Part shown: one piece after another, positions 54,489 to 63,794 of the stretch
How the letters are laid out: each line of letters opens with the position of its first letter
Numbering within the stretch: position 1 is the stretch's first letter
Assembly: GCF_013373065.1 (NCBI RefSeq)
Contig: NZ_JABXIN010000016.1
Location: forward strand, 32,327 to 96,326
From: Algoriphagus sp.
Lineage (GTDB): Bacteria > Bacteroidota > Bacteroidia > Cytophagales > Cyclobacteriaceae
Direction of reading: 5' to 3'
Length of the DNA stretch: 64,000 bases
Notes under the pieces: generated by a model
Told to the model about the DNA's origin: nothing
Databases searched by the model: none
The model's input: only the letters and a program-made list of their open reading frames with translations
Translations under genes and position numbers: made by a program

Positions 54489-55583
54489 ATGCAACTTTCC
54501 AAAGAAGCACTATTAAAAACACTTTCCAGAGTTCAGGATCCGGACCTCAAGCGAGATTTGGTGAGCTTGGGAATGATTCAAAACATTCATATCGAAGATC
54601 AAAGAGTGAGTTTCGATGTTGTATTAACTACTCCTGCTTGTCCACTTAAGGAAGTTATTAAAAACAATTGTATTGAAGCATTGGAAGAGGATTTTGGGAA
54701 AGGATATGATTGGAACCTCAACATGACCTCTCAAGTCACGACTGTTCGAAATGCCACCCCTATCCTTCCCCAGGTAAAGAATATTATCGCGATTGCTTCT
54801 GGAAAAGGAGGTGTTGGAAAGTCTACCACAGCTGTCAACCTTGCTGTTGCCTTGGCAGAATCAGGCGCCAAAGTGGGATTAATTGATGCAGATATTTCTG
54901 GCCCATCCATTCCTACAATGTTCAATGTGGAAGGAGAACAGCCTGCTGTGAAACGGGAAGGGGATAAAAACGTGATTATCCCAATTGAGCAGTACGGAGT
55001 AAAAATGATTTCTATTGGTTTTTTGACACCTACGGATTCAGCCGTTGTTTGGAGAGGCCCGATGGCAAGTTCTGCCCTTCGTCAATTTATTTCAGATGTC
55101 AATTGGGGTGAATTGGACTACCTTTTGATAGACTTACCGCCAGGAACTTCTGATATTCACTTGACCATGGTACAAACTGTCCCTGTAACGGGTGCTGTAA
55201 TCGTCACCACTCCTCAAAAAGTGGCCTTAGCAGACGCTACAAAAGGTCTTTCCATGTTTAATCAGCCACAAATTAATGTTCCCGTTTTAGGTGTTGTAGA
55301 AAATATGGCTTACTTTACACCGGAAGAATTGCCTGATCACAAGTACTATCTTTTCGGTAAAGAAGGTGGTAAACGACTAGCCGAAAAATATCAGGTTCCG
55401 TTCTTAGGAGAAATTCCAATTGTTCAAAGTATTCGTGAAAGTGGAGATACTGGGTATCCGGCAGTCCTGAAAAACGGTCCGACTCGAAAAGCGTATACTG
55501 AATTGGCAGAATCGGTTGCCCGTCAGGTGGCCATTCGGAATGCCTCTCAACAAAAGACTGAAATTGTAGAAATAAAAGCATAA
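54489..55583 (+). CDS. Mrp/ApbC-type Fe-S cluster carrier ATPase lacking the CxxC motif
   Basis: 364 residues from the ATG at 54489; an upstream TTG at 54468 is less likely. N-terminal MIP18/DUF59-like domain (~1-90), then an NTPase domain with SGKGGVGKSTTAVNLA, DADISGPS and LIDLPPGTSD. Most relatives have a CPxC pair after ENM; here the segment is ENMAYFTPEELPDHKYYLFG, without cysteine. The family carries or assembles Fe-S clusters in the cytoplasm. The NifU-type gene starts 3 bases after its stop, supporting that role by context. Confidence 0.9.
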   Translation: MQLSKEALLKTLSRVQDPDLKRDLVSLGMIQNIHIEDQRVSFDVVLTTPACPLKEVIKNNCIEALEEDFGKGYDWNLNMTSQVTTVRNATPILPQVKNIIAIASGKGGVGKSTTAVNLAVALAESGAKVGLIDADISGPSIPTMFNVEGEQPAVKREGDKNVIIPIEQYGVKMISIGFLTPTDSAVVWRGPMASSALRQFISDVNWGELDYLLIDLPPGTSDIHLTMVQTVPVTGAVIVTTPQKVALADATKGLSMFNQPQINVPVLGVVENMAYFTPEELPDHKYYLFGKEGGKRLAEKYQVPFLGEIPIVQSIRESGDTGYPAVLKNGPTRKAYTELAESVARQVAIRNASQQKTEIVEIKA

Positions 55584-55586
55584 AAA

Positions 55587-55835
55587 ATGCAAGCTGAATT
55601 AAGAGATCAAATTGAATTTGCACTTGATGCGATTCGCCCCTATTTAGAGGCGGATGGTGGGAATGTCCGTATCGTCGAACTTACTGATGACATGGTGCTA
55701 AAAATCGAAATGACTGGTTCTTGCAGTTCATGCCCAATGTCTTCCATGACTCTCAAAGCAGGGGTAGAGGAAGCTATAAAACGGGCGATTCCCGAAATTG
55801 TCAGGGTGGAAGCCGTCAATCTTACCGTGGCTTAA
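55587..55835 (+). CDS. NifU-type (Nfu) Fe-S scaffold/carrier protein
   Basis: 82 residues, essentially one NifU C-terminal domain: LDAIRPYLEADGGNVRIVEL and the CSSC pair in GSCSSCPMSSMTL (Fe-S ligand cysteines). It starts 3 bases after the Mrp-type gene, and both probably work together in delivering [4Fe-4S] clusters. Cytoplasmic. It is 13 bases upstream of the M43 protease gene. Confidence 0.95.
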   Translation: MQAELRDQIEFALDAIRPYLEADGGNVRIVELTDDMVLKIEMTGSCSSCPMSSMTLKAGVEEAIKRAIPEIVRVEAVNLTVA

Positions 55836-55848
55836 CCTTCCCTGATTA

Positions 55849-58800
55849 ATGAATAGAATCCCTTTTTTTTCGAAGGCTTTTCTGCTCCTTTTTGGAGCAA
55901 TTTTTTCTTTCCATCAGGCCTTTGGCCAGCAGTTCACCATTGTTCCCCTGGAAGAGACTCAATCCTTTGGTTCTTATAAAACTTCACATCAACACAATGA
56001 AAAATGTGGACATGGAGTCATTGAACAGCTTTTGGTTAAGGAAATGGGATTCTTCGGTACCAGGGACTTCTTTGAGGATTGGATTGACCAAAAAATTGAA
56101 GCCCAACGGAATCAGCCTCAAATTTTAGCCAAAACCCTGGAAGAAAAAAGACTGATTCCAGTGGTTGTACATGTTGTTCATAATGGAACTCCTGAAGGAG
56201 AAGGAGCTAATATTCCTTTTTCTCAAATTGAAAACCAAATTAGGATTCTAAATGAAGACTTTAATCGCTTAAACCCGGATGCTGATCGTACACCTACTGA
56301 ATTTCTTCCTGTTGCGGCTTCGGCTAATATCGAATTTGTTTTAGCAAAACAGGACCCCAATGGTCTTCCTACGAATGGAGTGGTTCGGATTGAAGGTCCG
56401 AATTCTTCGTATCTACCTGATGATGCAACCATCATTGGCCAACTTACGCAATGGGATCCAGAAGAATACTTAAATATCTGGGTGGTGCCACTTGCCCAAC
56501 CATACATTGGGTATGCCTCCTTTCCTATTTCGGATTTACCCGGATTGAATTTCTCCCCTGCACCGGCGATTATAGATGGGGTGACTATTGATTACCGATT
56601 TTTTGGGACCGGAGGAAATGCCATTTCTGCCTCTTTAGGAAGAACTGCTACTCATGAAGTGGGTCATTACTTTGGACTACGCCATATTTGGGGTGATGGG
56701 GGTTGTGGTGTAGATGACTTTGTCGATGACACCCCTCTTCAGGATAATTCCAACTCCATTTGCAACAGTAATCCTGTTCGATTCAGCTGCGACTCCAATG
56801 ATATGATCCAAAATTTCATGGATTATACACCGGATGCCTGTATGAATTTATTCACCTTAGGCCAGGTAGAACGATTTGATGTAGTATTAGCAAATAGCCC
56901 TAGAAGAACAACACTTGTCAATAATCGGGCAACCCAGGAGCCGGTTTTATTTGATAGAGACTTAGCAATTACCAGAATCTTTGAACCGGGGGAATTCACC
57001 TGTGACTCCAATGTAAACCCAAGTATTGAAGTAAAAAATGCGGGTTTACAAACCATCAGTTCAGCTCGTATTCGCTTATCCTTGAATGGACAGTCTATTC
57101 AAACCAAAGACTTTAATCTTAATCTTGAAACAGCGGAAGCTTCAATTCTTTCATTTGATTCCTTTGAACTGGTTGGATCAGAAAATGAAGTTGTATTCGA
57201 AATTTTACTCGTCAACAACTCTTCGGATGAAAATCCAGAAAACAACAGACTGACTTCCAACCCATTAGTCCAAACAGCAGTAAGTTTACCATTAAGTTTA
57301 GATCTTAGCAACATCCCAAATTCTTGGACCATCAAAAATCCCGATGAGTCTATTTCATGGGAAACAACCCAACTAAGCATCTCGGGACAAACAGAAGATT
57401 TGATTTATATCCGAAACTATGAGTATGATGCATCCGGCGAATTGGATTACTTCATTTCTCCGGTACTTGATTTGAGTAGCTATCCAAATGCACAATTGGT
57501 TTTTGAGATGGCCCATGCCCCTTATAATCAACAGGGATTTCAAGATGATTTGATCGTGGCTATTTCTTCAGATTGTGGAAATACCTTCGAAATTGCTGAA
57601 GCCACTTATCAGAAATCAGGTACTTCTTTAGCTACTGCTTCTGCTACATTGGAGGAATTTATCCCATCCACTAATTCCCAGTTCCGTACGGAATTAGTTA
57701 ACCTAGAACCCTTTGCTGATTTAGGAAAAATCCGGATTGCCTTTATCAATTTGAATGCATTCGGAAACAACATTTATTTGAAAAATATCAGGATTTTAGA
57801 GTCAGAGGAGTTTCAGTATAGCCTGAAAATGGAGGAATTGATTACGCCTTTTCCAATTTCCGATGGCCGCTATCAAAACGAACGAATTTCTGTTACGAAT
57901 ACAGGAAATCTCCCTGTATCAAACTTTGTATTCGTAAAAAGTGTAAATGGAAGTAGCCCTCAAGCGTTTTTAGCAAGTGGAGAACCAGTTCCTCCAGGAG
58001 AAACTTTTACTCTTACAGGAGGAAATAGCACCAGCACTGGTAAAAACAGACTGGACTATTCTGTCATCCTTCCCAATTTTGACCAAAACGAGGGGAATGA
58101 AAGTGAACTTCGAAGATATATCATTGAAGCTACTGAGCGAAGCCTAGTTCCTTGGAGACAAAATTTTGATGTGGCTTCTTCAAGTGAAGACTGGAGAAGT
58201 ATCAATCCAGAAAATGATACCGGTTCATGGACTTCCGTACCTGTCACAGGTTCACGATCTGGAAATAGTAGCACCGTCGAAAATCCAATCGCAGGAAGAT
58301 CCTATTGGTTAGGCTCTCCGGTTTTCGATCTTTCCAAAAACAGGCAGGCCTCTTTGTTTTTCGATTATGCGGCAGGCACCGTAGCTGAGGGGACAAAGCT
58401 TGAAGTAGTAGCAAGCGATGATGCTGGTGAGAGTTACCAAATCGTATGGGAAGCTACCGGAAATGAGCTAACGACCGTAAATGGTATTCCTAATCCAAAC
58501 AATCCAGGTGATTTTGAACGAGTATATGTCAACTTAACGGATTACGCAGGGGACCGAAAAAATGACGTTCGCTTGGCCGTTGTATTAAAAGCTGGTGAAG
58601 GAGAAAACGCTCCTGTATACCTAGATAATTTAGAACTATTCCTTAGTGCCAACCCTAATCCTGTTATTCCGGGAGATGGAGAGGCATTAATCTATCCAAA
58701 CCCTGCAACTGAATATTTTAATATCGCATTTAACTTACCTCAATATGAGGATGTTACAATTCAGATAATTTCGTCAACAGGGATGATCGTTCATGAAGTT

Positions 58801-58923
58801 AGCTATGCCCAAACTTTGAACCAGACCTATACTTTCCCACGAGACATTTTCTCTCCGGGTCTTTATTTAGTAAGGATGGTCAGTCCATCTCTTCAAGAAA
58901 TTCAACGGGTATTCCTTAAATAA
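55849..58923 (+). CDS. T9SS-secreted M43-family (pappalysin-type) metalloprotease
   Basis: 1024 residues. Signal peptide ends HQAFGQ. The zinc motif HEVGHYFGLRH is at residues 269-279 (H269, E270, H273, H279), followed by a cysteine-rich segment and the methionine turn NFMDYTPDACM, typical of M43. The middle is beta-sandwich repeats, and two repeated units near PWRQNFD and FDLSKNRQASLFFDYAAG look like MAM/jelly-roll domains. The last ~75 residues are a T9SS type A sorting domain (ALIYPNPATEYFNIAF). It degrades an unknown extracellular protein. Although 13 bases after the NifU gene, its own promoter is possible. Confidence 0.93.
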   Translation: MNRIPFFSKAFLLLFGAIFSFHQAFGQQFTIVPLEETQSFGSYKTSHQHNEKCGHGVIEQLLVKEMGFFGTRDFFEDWIDQKIEAQRNQPQILAKTLEEKRLIPVVVHVVHNGTPEGEGANIPFSQIENQIRILNEDFNRLNPDADRTPTEFLPVAASANIEFVLAKQDPNGLPTNGVVRIEGPNSSYLPDDATIIGQLTQWDPEEYLNIWVVPLAQPYIGYASFPISDLPGLNFSPAPAIIDGVTIDYRFFGTGGNAISASLGRTATHEVGHYFGLRHIWGDGGCGVDDFVDDTPLQDNSNSICNSNPVRFSCDSNDMIQNFMDYTPDACMNLFTLGQVERFDVVLANSPRRTTLVNNRATQEPVLFDRDLAITRIFEPGEFTCDSNVNPSIEVKNAGLQTISSARIRLSLNGQSIQTKDFNLNLETAEASILSFDSFELVGSENEVVFEILLVNNSSDENPENNRLTSNPLVQTAVSLPLSLDLSNIPNSWTIKNPDESISWETTQLSISGQTEDLIYIRNYEYDASGELDYFISPVLDLSSYPNAQLVFEMAHAPYNQQGFQDDLIVAISSDCGNTFEIAEATYQKSGTSLATASATLEEFIPSTNSQFRTELVNLEPFADLGKIRIAFINLNAFGNNIYLKNIRILESEEFQYSLKMEELITPFPISDGRYQNERISVTNTGNLPVSNFVFVKSVNGSSPQAFLASGEPVPPGETFTLTGGNSTSTGKNRLDYSVILPNFDQNEGNESELRRYIIEATERSLVPWRQNFDVASSSEDWRSINPENDTGSWTSVPVTGSRSGNSSTVENPIAGRSYWLGSPVFDLSKNRQASLFFDYAAGTVAEGTKLEVVASDDAGESYQIVWEATGNELTTVNGIPNPNNPGDFERVYVNLTDYAGDRKNDVRLAVVLKAGEGENAPVYLDNLELFLSANPNPVIPGDGEALIYPNPATEYFNIAFNLPQYEDVTIQIISSTGMIVHEVSYAQTLNQTYTFPRDIFSPGLYLVRMVSPSLQEIQRVFLK

Positions 58924-58933
58924 TTTAAAATCG

Positions 58934-58964
58934 AGCCGAATTTGCTATTTCGGCTTATTTTTTG
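58934..58964 (+). terminator. Rho-independent terminator of the M43 protease gene
   Basis: Stem AGCCGAA / TTCGGCT with a loop of about eight bases, then TTATTTTTTG, 11 bases after the stop codon. A second small hairpin (TCGGGA / TCCCGA) lies further on at ~58997-59016. Confidence 0.8.
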
Positions 58965-59061
58965 CCAAATTACTTGCGTTAAAGCTAGCTTCTTTGTCGG
59001 GATTAAAATTCCCGATTATCTTTAACGTTTTATAAAAAATCAAAATAGACTCCCGAATTCC

Positions 59062-59802
59062 TTGAAAAAGATTCTAATAAACCTCTTGTTGATTTTTGGA
59101 GCATCGCTCCTACTTGGATTTGTTTTTTTGAAAATCTACTTACCGACCTACACCAATCATGGGGAAACGGTTTCTGTTCCGGACCTATCAGGCTACACAT
59201 TTGATGAGGCGATCAACATACTTGAGAAATCGGGATTGAACTATGAGGTTTCGTTAGATTCTGGCTATAGTACCGATGAAAAGGCTTTGGCAGTTTTAAA
59301 ACAAATTCCACCCGCCAGTGAGCAAGTTAAAAATGGTCGAAAGATTTACTTGACCTTAAATGCCCGCAATGCTCCTATGATCAAACTCCCCAATTTGGTC
59401 AACATGCCTTTAAAAAATGTGCAGGAAATTTTGGCTAACTTAGGCTTGGAGCGAGGAGAAATCATCTACGTTCCGGACATTGGTATCAATGTGGTCTTGG
59501 AGCAACAGTATCGAGGCCAAACAGTTACAGAAGGATTTGAAATTCCGAAAGGAGAAAAAATAGATCTAGTAGTTGGAGATGGATTGGGTAATCAAATTTT
59601 AAGCGTTCCGAATTTCGTAGGAATGGATGAAATTGATGCTGAATTTCTGATTTTGGGATCTGGTTTAAGAATGGGGGAAAAAGTTTATTTTAGAAATGAC
59701 ACAATACCTCCGGGACATGTATTCAGACAAGCCCCTCCTGCCGAAACTCAAGTTAAAACAGGGGAAATGATTGATCTCTGGATATCGGCTCAAGAAAACT
59801 AA
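59062..59802 (+). CDS. Membrane-anchored PASTA-domain protein (no kinase)
   Basis: 246 residues from a TTG start (MKKILINLL). One membrane segment at ~5-27 (LLLIFGASLLLGFVFLKIYL), then three PASTA repeats: VPDLSGYTFDEAINILEKSG, LPNLVNMPLKNVQEILANLG and VPNFVGMDEIDAEFLILGSG. PASTA domains bind peptidoglycan fragments and usually hang on Ser/Thr kinases or penicillin-binding proteins, but no such partner is here. The domains would face the periplasm. The T9SS cargo gene starts four bases after it, and the rhodanese gene follows. Confidence 0.88.
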   Translation: MKKILINLLLIFGASLLLGFVFLKIYLPTYTNHGETVSVPDLSGYTFDEAINILEKSGLNYEVSLDSGYSTDEKALAVLKQIPPASEQVKNGRKIYLTLNARNAPMIKLPNLVNMPLKNVQEILANLGLERGEIIYVPDIGINVVLEQQYRGQTVTEGFEIPKGEKIDLVVGDGLGNQILSVPNFVGMDEIDAEFLILGSGLRMGEKVYFRNDTIPPGHVFRQAPPAETQVKTGEMIDLWISAQEN

Positions 59803-59806
59803 TCGT

Positions 59807-61633
59807 ATGGGAAAATGGGCCCACATATTTTTATGGAGCATCGTTATGACTCTAGTATCCACGGGAGTTCATGCTCAGTTAGTTGAATTTGGCCCTATTC
59901 CAAAAATAAAAATCAAGGAGCAACACCTTTCTCAACTTAACAGCAGAATTTTAAATCAAAATCAACTGCCTTTTTGGGATGATTTTTCAGAAGGAATGGA
60001 CACCCTTAAATGGGAATTCTCCGGAAGCACCTACAGTAGCAGCATGGGAAATCATGCGCCCTCTTATGGTGTGGTCGTTTTAGATGGAGTAGACGAAACT
60101 GGCCGACCTTATTCCCGGGATATTCGAGAGCAAGGAGCCGGCGACTACCTCACATCTAAACCATTTGATCTAACTGGACTAGATTCCGATCATGATGAAA
60201 CTTTGTTTCTAAGTTTCTTTTGGCAAGCAGGAGGAAAAGCAGAAATGCCAGATGAGGGAGACGCATTAATTCTTCAATTTTTAAGTGTTGATAGCGTCTG
60301 GACTGATGTATGGTCTATTAAAGGCGGAATTGATCGAGACCGGACGACATTTACGCAGGAAATTCTTCCCGTATCCACGGAATTCCAACATGACCATTTC
60401 CAATTTCGGTTTGTAAATGAGGGCAGGCTATCTGGGCCTTTCGACACTTGGTTGGTTGATTATGTCTATTTGAATACGGATAGAGATGCGAGTGACTTCT
60501 TCTATTTGGATAGGGCCTTAACCAGAAATAATTTTCTCTTAGCTGGCGACTATGCTGCTCTTCCCTTAGCATTTTATGAGGATTTGGATCCAAGCGATTT
60601 GCTTCCAATTTCGAATGAATTCGTAAACCTTGAGAATCGATTCCGGGCTATGGAATATTCGATTTTATTGGCTAACGAATCAGCAAATTCTACAGCAGTA
60701 AATCTTAACACTCCTTTCAACCCTGTACCAAATGCACAGGAAAGAAGAGGTTTCGAAAGCAACGCAATTACCACTCTACCTGAAATCAGCCAGGAAACTG
60801 ATCTTGAAATATTAACCTATTTGACTACCGGCGACAAAAATTATTTTGAGGTGGTAAATGGAGATACTACCAATTTTGAAAGCATTAATTATCGGGTTAA
60901 TGATACGGTTCGGAGTTACTTTCCGGTTCGGGATTACTTCGCCTATGATTTGGGTAGTGCAGATTATGCTGCTGGTATTAATCAGCGATCCGGATTTCTT
61001 GCTGTCAAATTTGAAACCGAGCGTCCTGTTTTCCTAACCGGAATTTCGATTGATTTCACCAATCCTGCTCAAGCTGACCAACCTATAGATATTCTAGTTT
61101 GGAATGATTTGGAAGCTAATCCATTGTACAAAGAAGAAACATTGATCCCTTTAAAAGAAGAAGGTGAGTCACTGCTATTCTTCCCGATTGATACTAATAT
61201 TCGGGTTCAAGGAGAGTTTTTTGTAGGCTTTGCCCAGTTTAGTAATGATTTCGTGTACGTAGGATTAAATAAAGAAAACGACCAAGCGGATAAGATTTTT
61301 TACAATGTAAATGGAGCTTGGGCACAGAATGAAGAAGTTAGGGGCTCCTTGATCATTCGACCGCATGTAAGTATTGCACCACCTTTTTCAGAAGCGGAGC
61401 AAGGACCCGAGAATTTAAGTTATTTCCCAAACCCTGTTGATGATTATTTACATCTTCAAGGGGACTTTGTGGAACTTCAGGTTTTTGATTCTTTTGGGCG
61501 AGAGATTTTCCCCGAGCGAATCCAAGATCCTCAAGGAGAAATCATTAACTTTATGAAACAAATCCCTGGGATCTATGTCATTAACCTGATCACTCCCCAA
61601 GGGCCAAAATCAATTCGAATCTTAGTGAAGTAA
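59807..61633 (+). CDS. T9SS-sorted extracellular protein of unknown function
   Basis: 608 residues from the ATG at 59807, which gives a signal peptide MGKWAHIFLWSIVMTLVST-GVHAQ; the longer frame start (59771) overlaps the PASTA gene. The mature part opens with a jelly-roll-like unit (FWDDFSEGMDTLKWEFSGSTY ... LFLSFFWQAGG). The middle is not recognised. The C-terminal ~70 residues (YFPNPVDDYLHLQG ... GIYVINLI) are a T9SS type A sorting domain. It lies four bases after the PASTA gene and one base before the rhodanese gene, so all three form an operon. Function unknown. Confidence 0.85.
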   Translation: MGKWAHIFLWSIVMTLVSTGVHAQLVEFGPIPKIKIKEQHLSQLNSRILNQNQLPFWDDFSEGMDTLKWEFSGSTYSSSMGNHAPSYGVVVLDGVDETGRPYSRDIREQGAGDYLTSKPFDLTGLDSDHDETLFLSFFWQAGGKAEMPDEGDALILQFLSVDSVWTDVWSIKGGIDRDRTTFTQEILPVSTEFQHDHFQFRFVNEGRLSGPFDTWLVDYVYLNTDRDASDFFYLDRALTRNNFLLAGDYAALPLAFYEDLDPSDLLPISNEFVNLENRFRAMEYSILLANESANSTAVNLNTPFNPVPNAQERRGFESNAITTLPEISQETDLEILTYLTTGDKNYFEVVNGDTTNFESINYRVNDTVRSYFPVRDYFAYDLGSADYAAGINQRSGFLAVKFETERPVFLTGISIDFTNPAQADQPIDILVWNDLEANPLYKEETLIPLKEEGESLLFFPIDTNIRVQGEFFVGFAQFSNDFVYVGLNKENDQADKIFYNVNGAWAQNEEVRGSLIIRPHVSIAPPFSEAEQGPENLSYFPNPVDDYLHLQGDFVELQVFDSFGREIFPERIQDPQGEIINFMKQIPGIYVINLITPQGPKSIRILVK

Positions 61634-61634
61634 A

Positions 61635-61931
61635 ATGGAAGATATCAACGTAAAAGAACTGAAAGATCGCCTAGAAAAGGGAGACAAATTCGTATTCTTG
61701 GACGTACGCGAAGAATGGGAATATGAAGACGATAATCTAGGTGCTATTAATATCCCTTTGGGAGAACTGCCCCATCGTTTGGATGAACTGGAAGACAAAA
61801 AGGATCAAGAAATCATCATCCATTGCAGAAGTGGAGCCCGAAGCGGGAATGCGAAAAAATTTCTTGAAAGCAAGGGCTATGAAAAGGTCCGAAATGTCTT
61901 AGGCGGCATCTTAGCTTACAGAGAATTGTAA
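61635..61931 (+). CDS. Single-domain rhodanese-like sulfurtransferase
   Basis: 98 residues, one rhodanese domain. Catalytic cysteine C64 sits in HCRSGARSGNA; LDVREEWEYEDDNLGAINIPL is the family's N-terminal motif. It moves sulfur from persulfide donors to acceptors in the cytoplasm; the partner is not indicated. The gene begins one base after the T9SS cargo gene stop, and a terminator follows. Confidence 0.93.
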   Translation: MEDINVKELKDRLEKGDKFVFLDVREEWEYEDDNLGAINIPLGELPHRLDELEDKKDQEIIIHCRSGARSGNAKKFLESKGYEKVRNVLGGILAYREL

Positions 61932-61939
61932 AGAAATAG

Positions 61940-61970
61940 TAAACCCGGAGAACTCTGGGTTTTTTATTTA
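61940..61970. terminator. Terminator after the rhodanese gene
   Basis: Stem AAACCCGGAG / CTCTGGGTTT (one G-T pair) followed by a T-run. It sits between convergent genes (rhodanese + and M50 protease -), so it may serve both. Confidence 0.75.
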
Positions 61971-63074
61971 CTTGAAAATAAACGGCTGTGGCGAAAAGCA
62001 GAGTACGAAAATCAATATTGCCAGCCAACCAATCATTTTTCGTTTGAAGTCCAAGGGCTTATATCCTGAGACTTCAGGATGACGAGTCCCCATTATTCTA
62101 CCAAGCAAGAAAGCGAATAGAAGCCAACCTTGATACCCTTGCCAAGTGGGCTGAATAAACACAATCGCATATTGAACAGCAGCAATTCCCAAAGCAAGGG
62201 TAAGCTTGTTTTGGACGGAAAGTCCAGATTTGTGGTAACTGATATATAAAAACCCTACATACAAAGGAATTCGAAAAAACAACTCATTTGCCGGATGGTA
62301 AGGACTAATCACACCCAATCCAGCATACATCAAGAAAGCCGAAAATGTAACCAGAGAAATCTGTCGATGATGCTTAGGAAATAAACCGAAAATCACATGT
62401 CCTCCATCCAGTTGGCCAATTGGCAATAAATTCAAGGCTGTAAAAAACAATGCTAAATAGCCAGCAAAAAGAAAGGGATAATGGATAATTTCTGACATCT
62501 CCGGCATTTTTTCTGGGTCAGCCAGATTTTCACTCATGTACCAAAAAAGTAGATTTTGACCTAGTTCAAAATCAATGGCATCTTCATACCCTTGAAAATC
62601 AGGATCAGCATACTCTGGATGAATTTCCAAGATGTAATCTGAAGGAGGAAGATTAGTAAACCCATAAGTCAATACTCCAATAGCAACCACAAAACCGGCA
62701 AGAGGACCCGCCACTCCAATATCAAAGAATTTTTTCCTTGAGTTCACGAATCCTTTCATCCGGATAATTGCCCCAAGTGTACCGATTGATGGTGCTCCTA
62801 TAAAACCAAACCATGCCGGAATAAAGAAAGGCAAGGAGCATTTAACCTTATGATAAATTGAGGTAAAAAGATGACCTAACTCATGAACTAGCAGAATTCC
62901 GATAAAAGGAATCGAATAGGCAAAGGATTTTACAAAATATTCCCAGGTCAAGGCATTTTCACCGGATACCATGATTGACTTTCCATAGATCCATTCTGCC
63001 CCAGCCAAAGTAGCCGCCAAAAGGGTCAAAATGAAAAAAATCCCGTGCCTTAAATATTCTTTTGGACTATACAT
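61968..63074 (-). CDS. Site-2-protease-type M50 membrane metalloprotease
   Basis: 368 residues with six to eight membrane segments. The zinc site HELGH is at residues 64-68 (H64, E65, H68), and the third ligand D223 is in NLLPIGQLDGGH, with the usual spacing. FDIGVAGPLAGFVVA is the substrate-groove motif. Members cut within membrane-embedded proteins. No PDZ domain is present, unlike RseP. Its start overlaps the HAD gene by eight bases, so they are co-translated. Substrate unknown. Confidence 0.92.
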   Translation of the reverse strand: MYSPKEYLRHGIFFILTLLAATLAGAEWIYGKSIMVSGENALTWEYFVKSFAYSIPFIGILLVHELGHLFTSIYHKVKCSLPFFIPAWFGFIGAPSIGTLGAIIRMKGFVNSRKKFFDIGVAGPLAGFVVAIGVLTYGFTNLPPSDYILEIHPEYADPDFQGYEDAIDFELGQNLLFWYMSENLADPEKMPEMSEIIHYPFLFAGYLALFFTALNLLPIGQLDGGHVIFGLFPKHHRQISLVTFSAFLMYAGLGVISPYHPANELFFRIPLYVGFLYISYHKSGLSVQNKLTLALGIAAVQYAIVFIQPTWQGYQGWLLFAFLLGRIMGTRHPEVSGYKPLDFKRKMIGWLAILIFVLCFSPQPFIFK

Positions 63075-63696
63075 CTTTTAAAAAGTCAAAAATAACTTCG
63101 GGGCTGGTAACTTGTATTGCCTGTATTCCAAGCGATGCAGCACCCTCCACATTCTCTTTAAGATCATCAAAAAATACTACTCGTTCGGGGGCTGTTCCCA
63201 AATCGGTCAACATCTTTTCATAGATTCCAGTCTCCGGCTTAGCTAACCCCATTTCATGACTTAGAAAAACCCAATCAAAAACCGGATCAAAATTTGCCAA
63301 TCCATGATCCCGCATCAAAATATCATTGACGGCATGAATGTGAATCAAATTTGTATTACTCAACACTCCAACTTGGTATTGCTGTCTAACTCTCTTCACC
63401 AAGGAGAGCCGTTCGGCGGGAATCGTTCCCAAAAGTGAATTCCAAAAGAAATCCACCTGATCATCCGTCCAATTCTGTTGAAAATAAGCTCGGACTTCAT
63501 CACGGAATGTAGTGGAATCGATCTGCCCTCTTTCATATTTTTTATGGAAATCGGTGCGGTAAAAATCAGTCAAAAGGTGATGATACTCAGATGGAAGATG
63601 TTGACGGATAAGGGAAAGGGATCTATCATAGTCAATATCGATGATCACATTCCCAAGATCAAAGATCAAAAAGTCTGCATCGGGTGTTTTTTTCAT
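63067..63696 (-). CDS. HAD-superfamily phosphatase (HAD-IA, YihX-like)
   Basis: 209 residues from the ATG at 63696; the ORF extends ten codons further to 63726 and the start is uncertain. Motif I is FDLGNVIIDID (nucleophile D; N takes the usual second D position), motif II VLSNTN, motif III around LAKPETGIYEKML with the lysine, and motif IV FFDDLKENVEGA. This fits the YihX-type phosphatases acting on sugar phosphates. Substrate unknown. It overlaps the M50 protease gene by eight bases and is followed upstream by the repeat region. Confidence 0.9.
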   Translation of the reverse strand: MKKTPDADFLIFDLGNVIIDIDYDRSLSLIRQHLPSEYHHLLTDFYRTDFHKKYERGQIDSTTFRDEVRAYFQQNWTDDQVDFFWNSLLGTIPAERLSLVKRVRQQYQVGVLSNTNLIHIHAVNDILMRDHGLANFDPVFDWVFLSHEMGLAKPETGIYEKMLTDLGTAPERVVFFDDLKENVEGAASLGIQAIQVTSPEVIFDFLKDV

Positions 63697-63794
63697 CCAG
63701 TAGTTTGGTTGTGAATATCCTTTCAAATATGTAACATTGCAGTCCCAAAACCAAGATTAAATATCAATAGCTTTATTTAATTGAGGTTTTGACA

